Shown: piece after piece, positions 42,950 through 53,476 of the stretch
How the letters are laid out: each line of letters begins with the position of its first letter
How positions within the stretch are numbered: position 1 is the first letter of the stretch
Program-made: the position numbers and the translations under genes
The notes under the pieces: generated by a model
Databases searched by the model: none
What the model saw: only the letters and a program-made list of their open reading frames with translations
What the model was told of the DNA's origin: nothing
Source of the DNA: Theileria orientalis strain Shintoku
Lineage: Eukaryota > Apicomplexa > Aconoidasida > Piroplasmida > Theileriidae
Length of the DNA: 64,000 nucleotides
Assembly (NCBI RefSeq): GCF_000740895.1
Contig: NC_025262.1
Coordinates: 124,001 to 188,000, forward strand
Reading direction: 5' to 3'

Positions 42950-44235
42950 TTAAAATGTTAAAAAATTACTTGTTCCTAGATAAAATCCGTATGCTTCGTT
43001 ATAGGCCTCTTTTAGTGCTTTTGTTTTGAACAGTTTAGATATTGGTGCAAATTGAGACCTTATTGGCATTGGATATTTGTACACACTTTTTATCCACTTC
43101 ACATATTCTAAGTCTTTGTTTATATCTCCAATTGGTAATCCTCCGAGGATGTTAGTGTGTTTGAACGATAAGTTTTTACTTTGGTTGCTTTTTTTGCCAA
43201 AAACAAAATCGACATTTGCCTCCCCTGATATGTTACTTCGTTTTTCTTTCCCGCTTATTCCAACTCCCGCCTGCTTTTCGTTGTTTTTGTTATCCTTTGA
43301 GGTTTCTTCTTGTGTAATATAAGTGATTCTTCCCCCTTTATTCACATATGATTGAATAGATAAACAAACCTAATTTAATATCATATGAGAAATGAGTGCC
43401 AAATTGTTCAAACATATCCATCCAGGCCTTTACTTCTTTACATTCGTCGCTGTTTTTGTCGACTGTGTATTTCAAAACACTACAGTTTTCAGTGTATTTG
43501 TTAAAGTTGGTCTTTAGCTTCCTGGCAGCTGCTATAAACGAGTTTTTAAGTTTCCTGTATTAAAATTGTGTAAGTGTGTATACTAACAGTGAGTGATTCA
43601 GCGGTATTCCTGCTTCCAGCAAGAAACAGTAGGACTTATCCACATATAGTTTGCTTTTATTACTTTTTAATAAGTCACTGATCTCAGAATAATTCGTTGA
43701 CAATGAAAATTTGGCGCTTTCATCAATTGTTGATGCACTGATATCACTATCCACAGATATCAAACTTTTATAGTTTTCTAAATTATCGACTACCGTTCTC
43801 TGTATTAATCATTAGTGATGGAGGAAATGTCAACTGGGTAACATGAAAATAAGTACCTCGTTGGATCTTTTACACTCAATCAGCGGCCTAATCCACGCAT
43901 TCGTTATGTTAGAAGCAGATACTTTTTGAAACAATTTATTTTTCTTAAACATTACAGAGTATGAGACTATGGGATCCCTGAATCCTGGGTCCACCAGTAG
44001 CTGTGAGTCGGTGAGAGGGTTACCAAAAAGAATGTCATAGCCACAACCCAAATATTCTACACACTAACATTAGATAAATAGACTAACCCAGTGATGGAAT
44101 TTTTTTTACTTTATTGATCTTCTTAATAATATCTAAAAAAAATTAAATGTGTTAGGGAATACCGTGTTTAGAGGTTTTGTCCAATTGAATGGAACAAAGA
44201 ACATTAAATATTAATAAGTACAGAAGAAATAGCAT
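42950..44235 (-). CDS. Perforin-like MACPF protein, PLP-B, 366 aa
   Basis: This is a pore-forming MACPF family member with no C-terminal beta-repeat domain. Six exons (minus): 44235-44163, 44132-44088, 44056-43857, 43799-43588, 43554-43370, 43335-42950. A signal peptide is present (MLFLLYLLIFNVLCS). The MACPF start EYLGCGYDILFGNP is followed by LVDPGFRDPI, the typical apicomplexan first block. The signature is WMDMFEQFGTHF (YGTH as FGTH), and the GG turn follows the next intron. The final block is WIKSVYKYPMPIRSQF. The sixth exon starts after an unusual AAAG acceptor. The end is uncertain: a donor GTAATT near the last codons could add a few residues before COQ2. The first two introns are 30 and 31 bases. 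Divergence from PLP-D is large, but intron phases are shared. Confidence 0.85.
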
Positions 44236-44419
44236 TTTTACCAACTGTTTTCTTAATATAAAGGTTCACTTTAGATTCAGAATATATTATCATGTACACA
44301 GCTGTATACTATGTATAGACACACACATAGGTGTGTACATGATACCTGTATACACACTAGAGGATGCTGACCCATGTATATTAGCATATAAATATTCACA
44401 TAACGATGATAGTATAATT

Positions 44420-46585
44420 TTAATAAATTGTACACATAATCAATGACGCAACATATTTGCAATCTTTGCAATTAATGTTGCAATTATCGACGAAAGGACT
44501 ACAAGGCTCCATGACAAGGTTATCTTTTGGGTTGTCGTTATTTTGGTGGAACATAAACTTGATGCCTATGAATGAAATATAACCTTATAAAAATACCGTG
44601 TATCAACTTATATTTATCTGGACATCCATTTTCTACTTTATCGACTCCCGTTTTCAATATCGATTTGATAAACTATTAATAAATTGTCAGTTTTAAGGAA
44701 ATATTGCATAAAAAAGCTATTCACTAACGTTTATATTGATAATATTTTTCGGAATACAAAACAGCCATATAAAACCATTTATATTAATATCATCGTCGGA
44801 GCATGATCTTTCTCCTACACATTAATAATGATGTTGTTTCTGGTGGCAACACTACATACCCGATTTACAAAGTTTAATGTATGTAGGGTTTTTTACATTT
44901 ACTATAAACCCATACAATATTGCCATGTTAGCTGGACATCTTAGTTTCTACAAATATTTTGTTAAACAGCCATTCTCACTTTATTTTCTTTATCAGTATT
45001 TTTAGGTCTGTATATCATCTGCTTCGAATCTTGTAGCTGATTTATCGTACACAACGACCACATCAAAACACTCGATGTATTCTCTGTGAACAAACACTGA
45101 TTTCTATAAAAGGTGTGAAACGTTCCACTCTTACAATTTGTTATTTAGCAGTTGCAGTTGCCTCAATTCACCGTTTGAGTTAAGCGACATACAAAAACCA
45201 AGCATGGCCTTTTCCTCTCCACCGCACACCTTTACATGTTTCTCATTCTCAGTCAGAATCTTTACTGCATTTTTTGACTTCTTCAACTAAAATAAACATT
45301 AAAAAGTGTTTTTCAAAAGAAATTTAATTGCTAAAATATTGAATATACTATGTTGATCATTATATTGTTGGTTCCATCCATTTGACTGACTAGAACGTCA
45401 CCATCCCTTAGCTTCAAGTAATAGTCTGAAGCATCACTATAAATTTGCAAGTATTCTTTTGGAATGATTTCCTTTATTGGTATCAGTTCAAAATCTATTG
45501 GAGTGGGATTTCGAATTACGTCCTGTAGCCATTCTGAAATCACCTTCGAGGTCAGTTTGTTTCCAGAGGGTTCAGGCCCGACCGTTAAAGTGTACACTTC
45601 TTCCAGGTGTTCCTTATTTGTTTCATCTGATGAACTACTATCGTTCTCTTCGCTTCTGTGGCTTACAAGTTTAAAGAATGTACTAGATTCATTTATATTT
45701 TTTCTGTTATACTTTTTTTCAGAACTACCATTATACTTGTTCACATCATAAAACTTGTTTATTATTCCTCCTATAATATTATATATTAAATCGTGTTTCA
45801 CAAACCCATAGTGATTTGATTTGTGACATAAAGTCCATAATCTTTAAAGAACTGAACCCATGGCATTACACATTTAATGCAGTTTGGATCCAACGAGTTC
45901 TTTTTATAAGTTGCAACGTCACAATTACTGGCATCGAAGTTATGTTTACAATTGTTATATAAGCCATTCAATGTTCTTAAGAATATGACATTTTCCGCAT
46001 CACCATGGCTTTCAAAAAGATTTTTAGATACCAAAGTAGATTTATAAACTATGCATTTGTATTTCTTAATCATCAGGTTTTTGTGTTTACTGAAAACATC
46101 CTTAATGTCATCGTTTATAAACTCTTCATTGTTATAACTACTATAAGCGTTTGAGCTTGAATTTTGATTATGTGTGTATATCTTTTTCACCACCTCTTGT
46201 TCATTTTCGATATTGAGTTGCTAATTTATAATTAGTTTCAAATTCATTTCTAAGTAGTTATATATGCAGGTACATATACACGTAAACAAGTAACTGTTTC
46301 ATACTTCGGTAGATATATCACATATGAACTGATCTTGAACATCCACAGCGCTTTCATAATTTTGTATTATTGGACTCTTAAAATTGTTTATATTCTGTTT
46401 CAAGTGGTCGAAACTGTATCCACAGCCCAGAAACTCTAAATTACGTTAACTAAAATCTTCTCACCTATATTATTTATGCTGTGAATCTCGCTATTATTAT
46501 ATTTATTAAACAATGCCCTTATTTCTCCGTCTTCATTTTTACAACAGGCCCATTTAAACAACATATATAAGAAGAATATATACAT
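44420..46585 (-). CDS. Perforin-like MACPF protein with three C-terminal APC-beta repeats, PLP-C, 586 aa
   Basis: Ten exons (minus): 46585-46465, 46435-46305, 46220-45806, 45770-45349, 45286-45135, 45103-44980, 44947-44860, 44814-44729, 44672-44597, 44565-44420. The N-terminal hydrophobic stretch is short (MYIFFLYMLFKWACC). The MACPF domain begins EFLGCGYSFDH, but the DPGF block is missing, and the signature reads WVQFFKDYGLYV, so YGTH has become YGLY. The closing block is WLQDVIRNPTPIDFEL. After it come three Cys/Trp beta repeats: CGGEEKAMLGFC...SSVLMWSLC; RCPANMAILYGF...SGERSC...FIWLFC; and CPDKYKLIHGIKF...NCKDC...SLIMC. This matches the threefold APC-beta membrane-recognition domain of Plasmodium and Toxoplasma perforins. 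The repeats were recovered only by splicing 31-56-base introns, and each junction keeps phase. Intron 1 is 29 bases. Confidence 0.83.
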
Positions 46586-46720
46586 TTTTAATACATTTGT
46601 TTCATTTACAAATTTCCGACTCAGATAATATTTTTAATGTGCCACTTGATTCTAAATAATTTTAATACAGGAGGATATAAATTACTGATTATTTAATAGC
46701 ATATACGCATTCCGAATACA

Positions 46721-47991
46721 TTATTGAAGGTATTGATTCAAATAATCCTCATATGACTTCATTAAGTTATCATTTTGATAATTTTGGTGTATAAAATAGC
46801 TGAGAGGGGAGAGCTCAAATTGAATGGGCACTGGGTTATACTTAATGGTTTTTATCCACTTTTCTTTATTCACATCTGTGGACTGGTCATCCAAATCGTT
46901 TGACACTACGTTTCCTCCAATGATTATTATCTTTTCGTATTTATTTTTATTTAACTCCTCGTTACTCTTATTGCTCTCAACGTCAGTACTTAATTTAAAT
47001 ACTTCCAGGTTTAGCTTCATTTTATTTTCTTTTTCTGCCTTAGACTCACTTGACTCTTCTTTGTTATTGTTCATTTCAACAATTTTACCTCCTGAAAACC
47101 ATTATTCTTCACGTTTTGTTACCTAGTGTTATTTTAGTCATGATATGTGTCCCATATTGGTTAAATAATTGATACCAAGCATTTTTAACCTTTTGATCAT
47201 CGTTTTCGGGGTTAACATTACTGTTTATGTAATTGTTAATCTTATTCAATAGTATTATAATTGATCCTTTTAGTTTCCTAACAAGTGTTAATCAAGCTCA
47301 TATACAACTATGACGCATTATATATTGTGTATATACCATTGATTTGAAAGTATCATCCCCGTTGTATATATTGAACAGTTTAATTTAAACACATTCATTT
47401 GATCGTCTTTGAATGTATTGGATAAATTTGTACTTAATTTTTTACCACTGTATACATCCATACCGACTATACTCAATTGTATGTCCTCACTTAGTACACT
47501 TATCATGGATTTACCCTTACTTCCTTTGGACAACTACGGTTAAATATACAATCGTGCTAATTACATTCTCACTACTTTTTGTATATATAATCTTATTAAA
47601 CACTTACCAGAACCGTTTTATAGCACAATGATTCATTTCTCGTCCAAACACCAAAGGGCAAATGCTTTCCATGTGTACTATAAATATCAAACCCATGTTC
47701 ATATTCAAATGATATTACCGGTTCCTTGTATCCTGGGTCAATTATTATATCTTCTTCGTTTCCAAGTGGCATGCTTTCCTTAATGTTATAACCCAGTCCC
47801 AGGTACTCTGAACAATTTTATAATTTGTTCATTATAGATAATGTGTAAGCTATATATATTATACCTAATCCATTTAGTGATAAATTTGTGTTAAACACAT
47901 TCAAGTACCCCTCATGGTGATTTATTTTAAACGGCGATATGAACTTTATGCATAATATTACTAATATTATGTAAAAATTGCTATATAACAT
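46721..47991 (-). CDS. Perforin-like MACPF protein, PLP-D, 349 aa
   Basis: Five exons (minus): 47991-47865, 47807-47608, 47533-47337, 47277-47123, 47091-46721. A signal peptide or anchor is present (MLYSNFYIILVILCIKFIS). The MACPF start is EYLGLGYNIKES, then IDPGYKEPVIS. The signature is WYQLFNQYGTHI (full YGTH) with the GGK turn after a 31-base intron. An Asn/Lys/Glu-rich insertion of about 60 residues lies between the GG turn and the last block (WIKTIKYNPVPIQFEL). There is no C-terminal beta-repeat domain. It is the first of three tandem MACPF genes on this strand, 135 bases upstream of PLP-C. Confidence 0.85.
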
Positions 47992-49336
47992 TTCATGTAG
48001 TGGACGAAATATTTTTAGATCTAAGACGATCACTTATATTTATTTACTAAGTTTTCTCTTCTGTAGCTACCACATTCCTAGAAGCATTAATCAACTGAGT
48101 TTACACCTGGGTTATTCTTTGATTCAGGTTCGCTAAATAATTGTCTAAACCACCGCGCTGTGTAATTCTATTATTTTGGAGGCTCAATGCCTTTTAGGTT
48201 AGTCATTATTTATGTCGAGTGGACACATTTTAAGTTTTAAACTTAAAAGAACTACTCCTGTTTAAAAGAATTCTAAATTATTTGTTATATGTTCCACATG
48301 GTCCTTTTCTCATGTATTTACACATAAATAGGTACTCATTATTTTACTCAAGTCACAAGATGTATAAACTCTATTCATTAATAAGCTCACTTATAATCTA
48401 ATTTAGGGGTTTCAAAGGTTATTATATAGTTGTAAATAGGTAGAAGATAACACTCAAGTGATGCAGTGAAAATTATGAATAAACTGCAACTCGAACCAAA
48501 AATTTAAAGGTAAACACCAAATGAATATTTAAACACTGTTTATGTATTTTAAATAATATAATTACTTAGTTTGTTTATTATTTACACAATTATATCAATT
48601 TTGCTGGTAAGAACATATTGTTGCTTTTAGGCCGAAAATTGAATTATTTTCTTCGATTATTATCAAATTATTTGTTTTTCAATAGGCTATTAGTATATTA
48701 TTTGACTTTTAATATAGCAAAGTATTGTTGGTTCATTTTGGGGAGGAAGGCGGTTTACAAGCTCTTCGAGCCACATAAAAGTTAGTTATTCTCTAAAATC
48801 TGTATTTCTTTTGAAAAAGTATTTTTGAAAATATCTTCTAACGCCTTGTCTGAATAGATGTGTATATACATCGTTCGGTTGTGTGTGATGTTGTGATTTA
48901 TCATATAGATAAATCTTGCAAATAATATAAAAAAATTAATGTATACACTATTTAAATATTTCAATGATGAAGATTTGTTTTACACATTTTGGTTCTAGAA
49001 TTTATTAAAGATTTAATAGATTCCTTTTGGGAGAAGTTTTTCAGTTAATTTTTATGGAGAATTCGGGGGATTGTAGAATATATATTCTTTGTTTATCGTA
49101 AAAAACAAAATAAAATAACATTGTATCAAAGATTCAGTTGAAATTTAGACTAAATCTCACCTGTGTTATAGTTGTTTTTTCCCCAAGTATAAAATGTATT
49201 ATATCGTTATTTTCCAATTTTGGCTGAAATAAAAGCTGAATTTTGTGTAAATTATGGCTTACAACATAGTTGTAAACAAATCAATGTAGCAAATAGAAGA
49301 AATTATTCTATCTTTCAAAAATAAAAATGACAGTTA
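47992..49336. other. Longest gene-free stretch of the window
   Basis: The stretch is 1345 bases, strongly A+T-rich, between the 5' ends of PLP-D (minus) and the LOTUS gene (plus). A small GC-richer island lies at 48739-48773 (GGGGAGGAAGGCGG, then the hairpin GCTC-TTC-GAGC at 48761-48771). No tRNA, snRNA or coding frame was recognised. The short minus ORF at 48782-48964 has no support. Confidence 0.5.
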
Positions 49337-51435
49337 ATGTGTAACCTAAGGAGTCAAAAAATGGATCCTAATAATCTTAATACACAAAGTAAGATTAACA
49401 CATCAACAAATGTACAAAATATAAGTGTCATCAATCGTAACGTAGTCAATTCAAACGCCTCAAACGGTATAAATAATAAGAATAATGCAACAAACAGCCT
49501 TACCGTAAACAATAATACGTACACATCAAACAACTGTTCACTTAAAATCAACTCAAACAACAACTTAACGCTCAATAAGGAAAATTTTAGCGATATTAAG
49601 CAATTGACACTACGAGATTTACTCGAGTCAAGCGAGAGTAAGAGTGAAAGGATAAACGAAAAGAGTAAGTTAAGTCCAGTCGATTCATCAGTTGGCTTGG
49701 CCACTGATAGGTCCACAGCAACAAACTATATTTCCTACAACTCAATCAACAACAGCTCTAACGCACATAGCACACCCTCGGGGTCGTTCAATGGTTCAAT
49801 AAGCGCTCCCAAAAGCTCAACAGCAGGCCTAAACTGCTCAGCAATACCATTCGTACCCCAAGGAAACTACCTCAGCAGGGACCTGTTAGAATCAGGACAG
49901 CACCTGGACCTAGGTTTATCAGGGTTCGACTACGCATACGAAAGGGGACTGGACAGTAGAGACTTTGAAAAAGATCTCTCAGATGACCAGACCTTGAGGG
50001 AGGATTCCATAGAAAATGGATTCGTCGGCATGACAGAGCGCAGGGGCGGCCTTAGCTGGATAAGGACGAACAACGGAAATCTGCTCCCACAAATCGAAAA
50101 CACCTGGCTGAAGCACATAATAACGAGTCTTCAGACAAACAAGGTGGCGCTCATGAACTTTTTCAACAACCTGGAAAAGTGCCTGATCGAGTCAGTCCAG
50201 TTTCTATACAAGGAGGGGATTAAGCCATATTTAGGTATTGTTGATACACAGAAGATTTTGACCCGTTACCACAATATTAGTCACATGATGGGGCCATTTC
50301 CCTACAAATTACTATACCTATAATAGCATAAATTATATTAACAACATGGTGTAAATACGTGTCCCACAACGTTGTAATGGAAAATGTAGGTGATGTGGCG
50401 AATCAAATGAAGCGTTCGATTTGTGACAACTTTTGGAGCGCAGCAGAAGTGGCCTACGTGTCACTGCATTGTAAAAATGCAGTCCGCTTACAAATAGAAC
50501 TGCGCGTTAAGGGGGAGATGGGGTGGGTAGTGTACTTGCTCCACGAGCCCCATAACTTTAGGGGATTTGTGGACACACACTCAACCGTAAACAACTACAG
50601 CGACTACTACTGGAGGCAACTGAACACGTTCGCGTCCTCGATTCTGACCAACAGCCACTCCTTGACCTCCAATGACCAAAGCACGCAGAACACAGCCACC
50701 GTTAACGGGAACAAGGAAAAGGAAGACAAGGACTTCAACGGCGGGAGGTACGCGTTCGCAGAGCGCCTGAAGAACGAGGTGGAGGCGTTCAAGGACATGA
50801 GGTTGGGGGAGGTGGTACACCTGGTGCAGCTCGCAATTTACTCTGGCATTTTTGTCTATGCGCAGAGGATCCTGCTGCCCGTGGCAGCCTGCGAGAAGAC
50901 GGCCCAGGAGCTCTTTCCCAAGGTCAAGAAGTCGCGTTACCCGGTCTGTTCGTCCATCAACGAGGTGCTCAAGATCGTATCCTTGCTCGTGGACGGAAGG
51001 AGAAACGGACTCGTGCTCGCTCAGCTCAAGCAGCAGTTCATGCTTCAGTTCAACAGGGAGCTGAACCCTCTGTCATTCGGGTACCGCAAGCTTCAGAACC
51101 TGCTCCTGTCCGACCTGTTCAACGCGAACTACCACCTCTTCGTGCCCGTGGACTCTCCTCACAGGACGCACATTCAGAACCGGAAGTACCCCATACCGCC
51201 CGGCTGCAAGATCTTCAGGCAGTCGAAGCTGCACTTTGACCCCAACAAGTTCCCCAACCCCATCACCGATTTTTATGACCAGTACCACACCATATGCCCC
51301 ATTCATACGCCCTCCGGTTCAAGTTTCGACCGGCCCTTTGACAAAATTGGGAAAGAATGCACTTGCTTATGGCGTATTGAATTTGCCACTCTCCCCAAGG
51401 TCGTTCAGGACTCAATATGCGACTATTTGGACTAA
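49337..51435 (+). CDS. LOTUS/OST-HTH domain protein with Asn-rich N-terminus, 647 aa
   Basis: LOTUS (OST-HTH) domains are winged-helix RNA or helicase-binding modules of germ-granule proteins. In Plasmodium, LOTUS proteins are linked to sexual development. Exons are 49337-50234 and 50390-51435. Residues 1-200 are Asn/Ser-rich and disordered (many NNN, SNAS runs). A conserved region (about 415-480: YAFAERLKNEVEAFKD, then LRLGEVVHLVQLAI-type helix and RILLPVAACEKTAQELFP) resembles the OST-HTH-associated domain. The LOTUS domain follows at about 483-563 (SSINEVLKIVSLLVDGRRNG, then QFNRELNPLSFGYRKLQNLL). A Cys/His-rich tail contains HTICPIHTP and GKECTCLW. The start could instead be the ATG at 49361 (MDPNNLN), which has a stronger context. 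Codon GC rises sharply in exon 2. Confidence 0.8.
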
Positions 51436-51520
51436 TCACTGCAATTCCTTTCAACTTTATCCCATAATCTCCTTTTAGGATGTATGTTATTCGTGTTTAT
51501 TGTATATCAAATCCACCATT

Positions 51521-51625
51521 GACACATACATATATGCTTGTGTGTGTATACGTATACATGTCTGTATATATATACATGAGTATATATATGAGTATGTGTA
51601 CATGGATGTGTATATATAAATATAT
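51521..51625. repeat. TG/TA microsatellite-like tract
   Basis: Alternating purine-pyrimidine sequence of TATATG, TGTGTA and ATACATG units lies in the 235-base convergent spacer between the LOTUS and Obg genes. It is potentially polymorphic and Z-DNA-prone. Confidence 0.7.
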
Positions 51626-51670
51626 TATGTTATGTCAGTATCCTTAACAAAACACGTTACTTGTATCAAA

Positions 51671-53292
51671 TTATATACATATTGCAGTCTCAAGTTGCTT
51701 TCGAACCTCACACACCAGCTCTGCACTATGTTATCTCAACTAAAGCTTACTTTCCAGTCCCATGTTGTACTTTGCACTTATTGGCACTACGCAGCTTCTG
51801 ATACCAATAGAGTACAGCTATTAATTATCGTCAGGATGATACAATACGCACTGGCATAGTTATCTGCTGTATATAACTAATTTTTACGTATTGTTGTAAC
51901 TGGTCTGCCTTCACTGATGACATCTTTGACGCTATATCCATTTTCGTGGTGACGACCACAAAGGGCTTTTCATTCAAATTGTGCTCAGTCAGTTGGTTTC
52001 TGTACACTCATTAGTTATAGCAACACTAGTGAAGATAGCCATTCATCGCTATGATTCACACCTTAACAGGTTAAAATTGTCTATACACCCGTAAGTCGGA
52101 TTACAGGGGTCAATTAGGTACAAAATGAGCTTAACCCTCTCAAGGTGCTGTAAAAACGTGTTATTTATACTGGCGTCCACAATTCCCGGCAAGTCAACCA
52201 CACTTATGCTCCTTCCTAAGACATCACTTACTCCAGTTGAAGTTACCGTCGTTGTATCTTATGTATCCTACGTATGGTGCCAGGGTCGTAAACGGATAGT
52301 CCCCTATTTTACTGCTACCTCTGGTCACCTACGCCATCATTTGTCAGTAGCAGCAGCTTACTGATGAAAAGAGAGTAGATTTTCCCACGTTAGGGAGTCC
52401 CAGTAGGCCAATATCCGCTATTAACTTGAGTCTAATTTCCTATTTTTCGTCATAAACGTTTGTTCACTCGCATATATAACTATTTTGAAATTACATAGTA
52501 ATTTTCCTCTGGTTCCTTTCCATCTTCAGATTCATATGGGTTCCTATATTTTCCAATTACTTAAGGTTTTATTACTTTAAATTGTTCCCTAATCCTCCCA
52601 ATCCTCCTGATGCTAACAATATTCTTTCATGGTTCTAAACGGATCATACATAAATTAAGAATTCACCATCATGGATCAGTTAATTTTGCACAAATAAGCG
52701 GTAAATACAACAAACCAATGAATCTATGTCTGCGATTAGCTCTTTGTTCCACTCTTTGCACACATCTCTCCAGTTTTCGACTATGCCCACTGGCTCATAC
52801 TTATATATTAGTGTGCCAACTGGCATCTTCAATATAACATCTGTCCCGGAATTTCCGTTAATTTTACTGCCCTAAAACCGTACACATGTGAACTTATTAA
52901 ACTAAACCTTTCCGTTTAAACCATTTTTAGCCACTACCACTGAGGGGATTGATCTAAAATCAACTGTTTCGCCTGTCCTTTTCACTGGTTCAGCGAAAAC
53001 GCTACCTCCTTTTCCGCCTCTTCCTCCAACTGGGAGGCCTGGTCCCATCAAGTGATGAGAGCCGTGCTTCGAGAAAGCCAACGCTCCATTCCCTCCTCTA
53101 CCTCCAATACACTATCATTATTATTAAATTTTATGTGAAACTGATTATAATAAACGTACTATAGTTTAATTAATAAATGTGTAGGCACATATGAGCATAT
53201 ACCTTAATCTGTTTAATATCCACGAATGGCCTAGATGTTGCAGTAATATTAGTGGCTGTTTTTTTAATTCCAGAACTAACTAATTTATCCAT
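51671..53292 (-). CDS. Obg-family GTPase (organellar type), 366 aa
   Basis: Obg GTPases act late in large-subunit ribosome assembly; in eukaryotes they serve mitochondria (MTG2/GTPBP5) or plastids. Eleven exons (minus): 53292-53203, 53111-52908, 52871-52716, 52634-52576, 52543-52495, 52439-52362, 52328-52247, 52215-52062, 51999-51888, 51817-51751, 51720-51671. The Gly-rich Obg fold is [35 protein letters not shown] and [11 protein letters not shown]. The G domain has GLPNVGKST (P-loop), [12 protein letters not shown] (switch I), [11 protein letters not shown] (G3), FVVVTTKMD (NKxD position, here TKMD) and [12 protein letters not shown] (G5). The bacterial OCT domain is absent. Introns as short as 30-33 bases were required to keep the switch I and G3 motifs intact. 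Whether the target is mitochondrion or apicoplast is unclear. Confidence 0.88.
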
Positions 53293-53476
53293 ACATTATT
53301 ATGTTACAAATTTTATAAATAACATCCCTTAGAACACACCATACCAATATTCCACTCCAATTTACACATCATATTGATTTAGTTAAGCTGGATTCTATTA
53401 ATTTTTTTAAATGGAAAATTTTAATATACATAATCAAAACAACAATATTAAGTGTCATTGTAGTTTTAAGTATTAA

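Noticed and set aside
45001..45103. Alternative frame for PLP-C exon 6 (VFVHREYIECFDVVVVYD) ending in a stop near 45004
   Set aside because: It needs a phase-0 donor that is absent; the phase-2 join gives the SSVLMWSLC repeat typical of the APC-beta domain and continues into two more repeats.
47992..49336. tRNA or spliceosomal RNA gene in the large spacer
   Set aside because: No T-loop plus anticodon arrangement and no match to conserved U1, U2, U4, U5 or U6 core sequences was seen.
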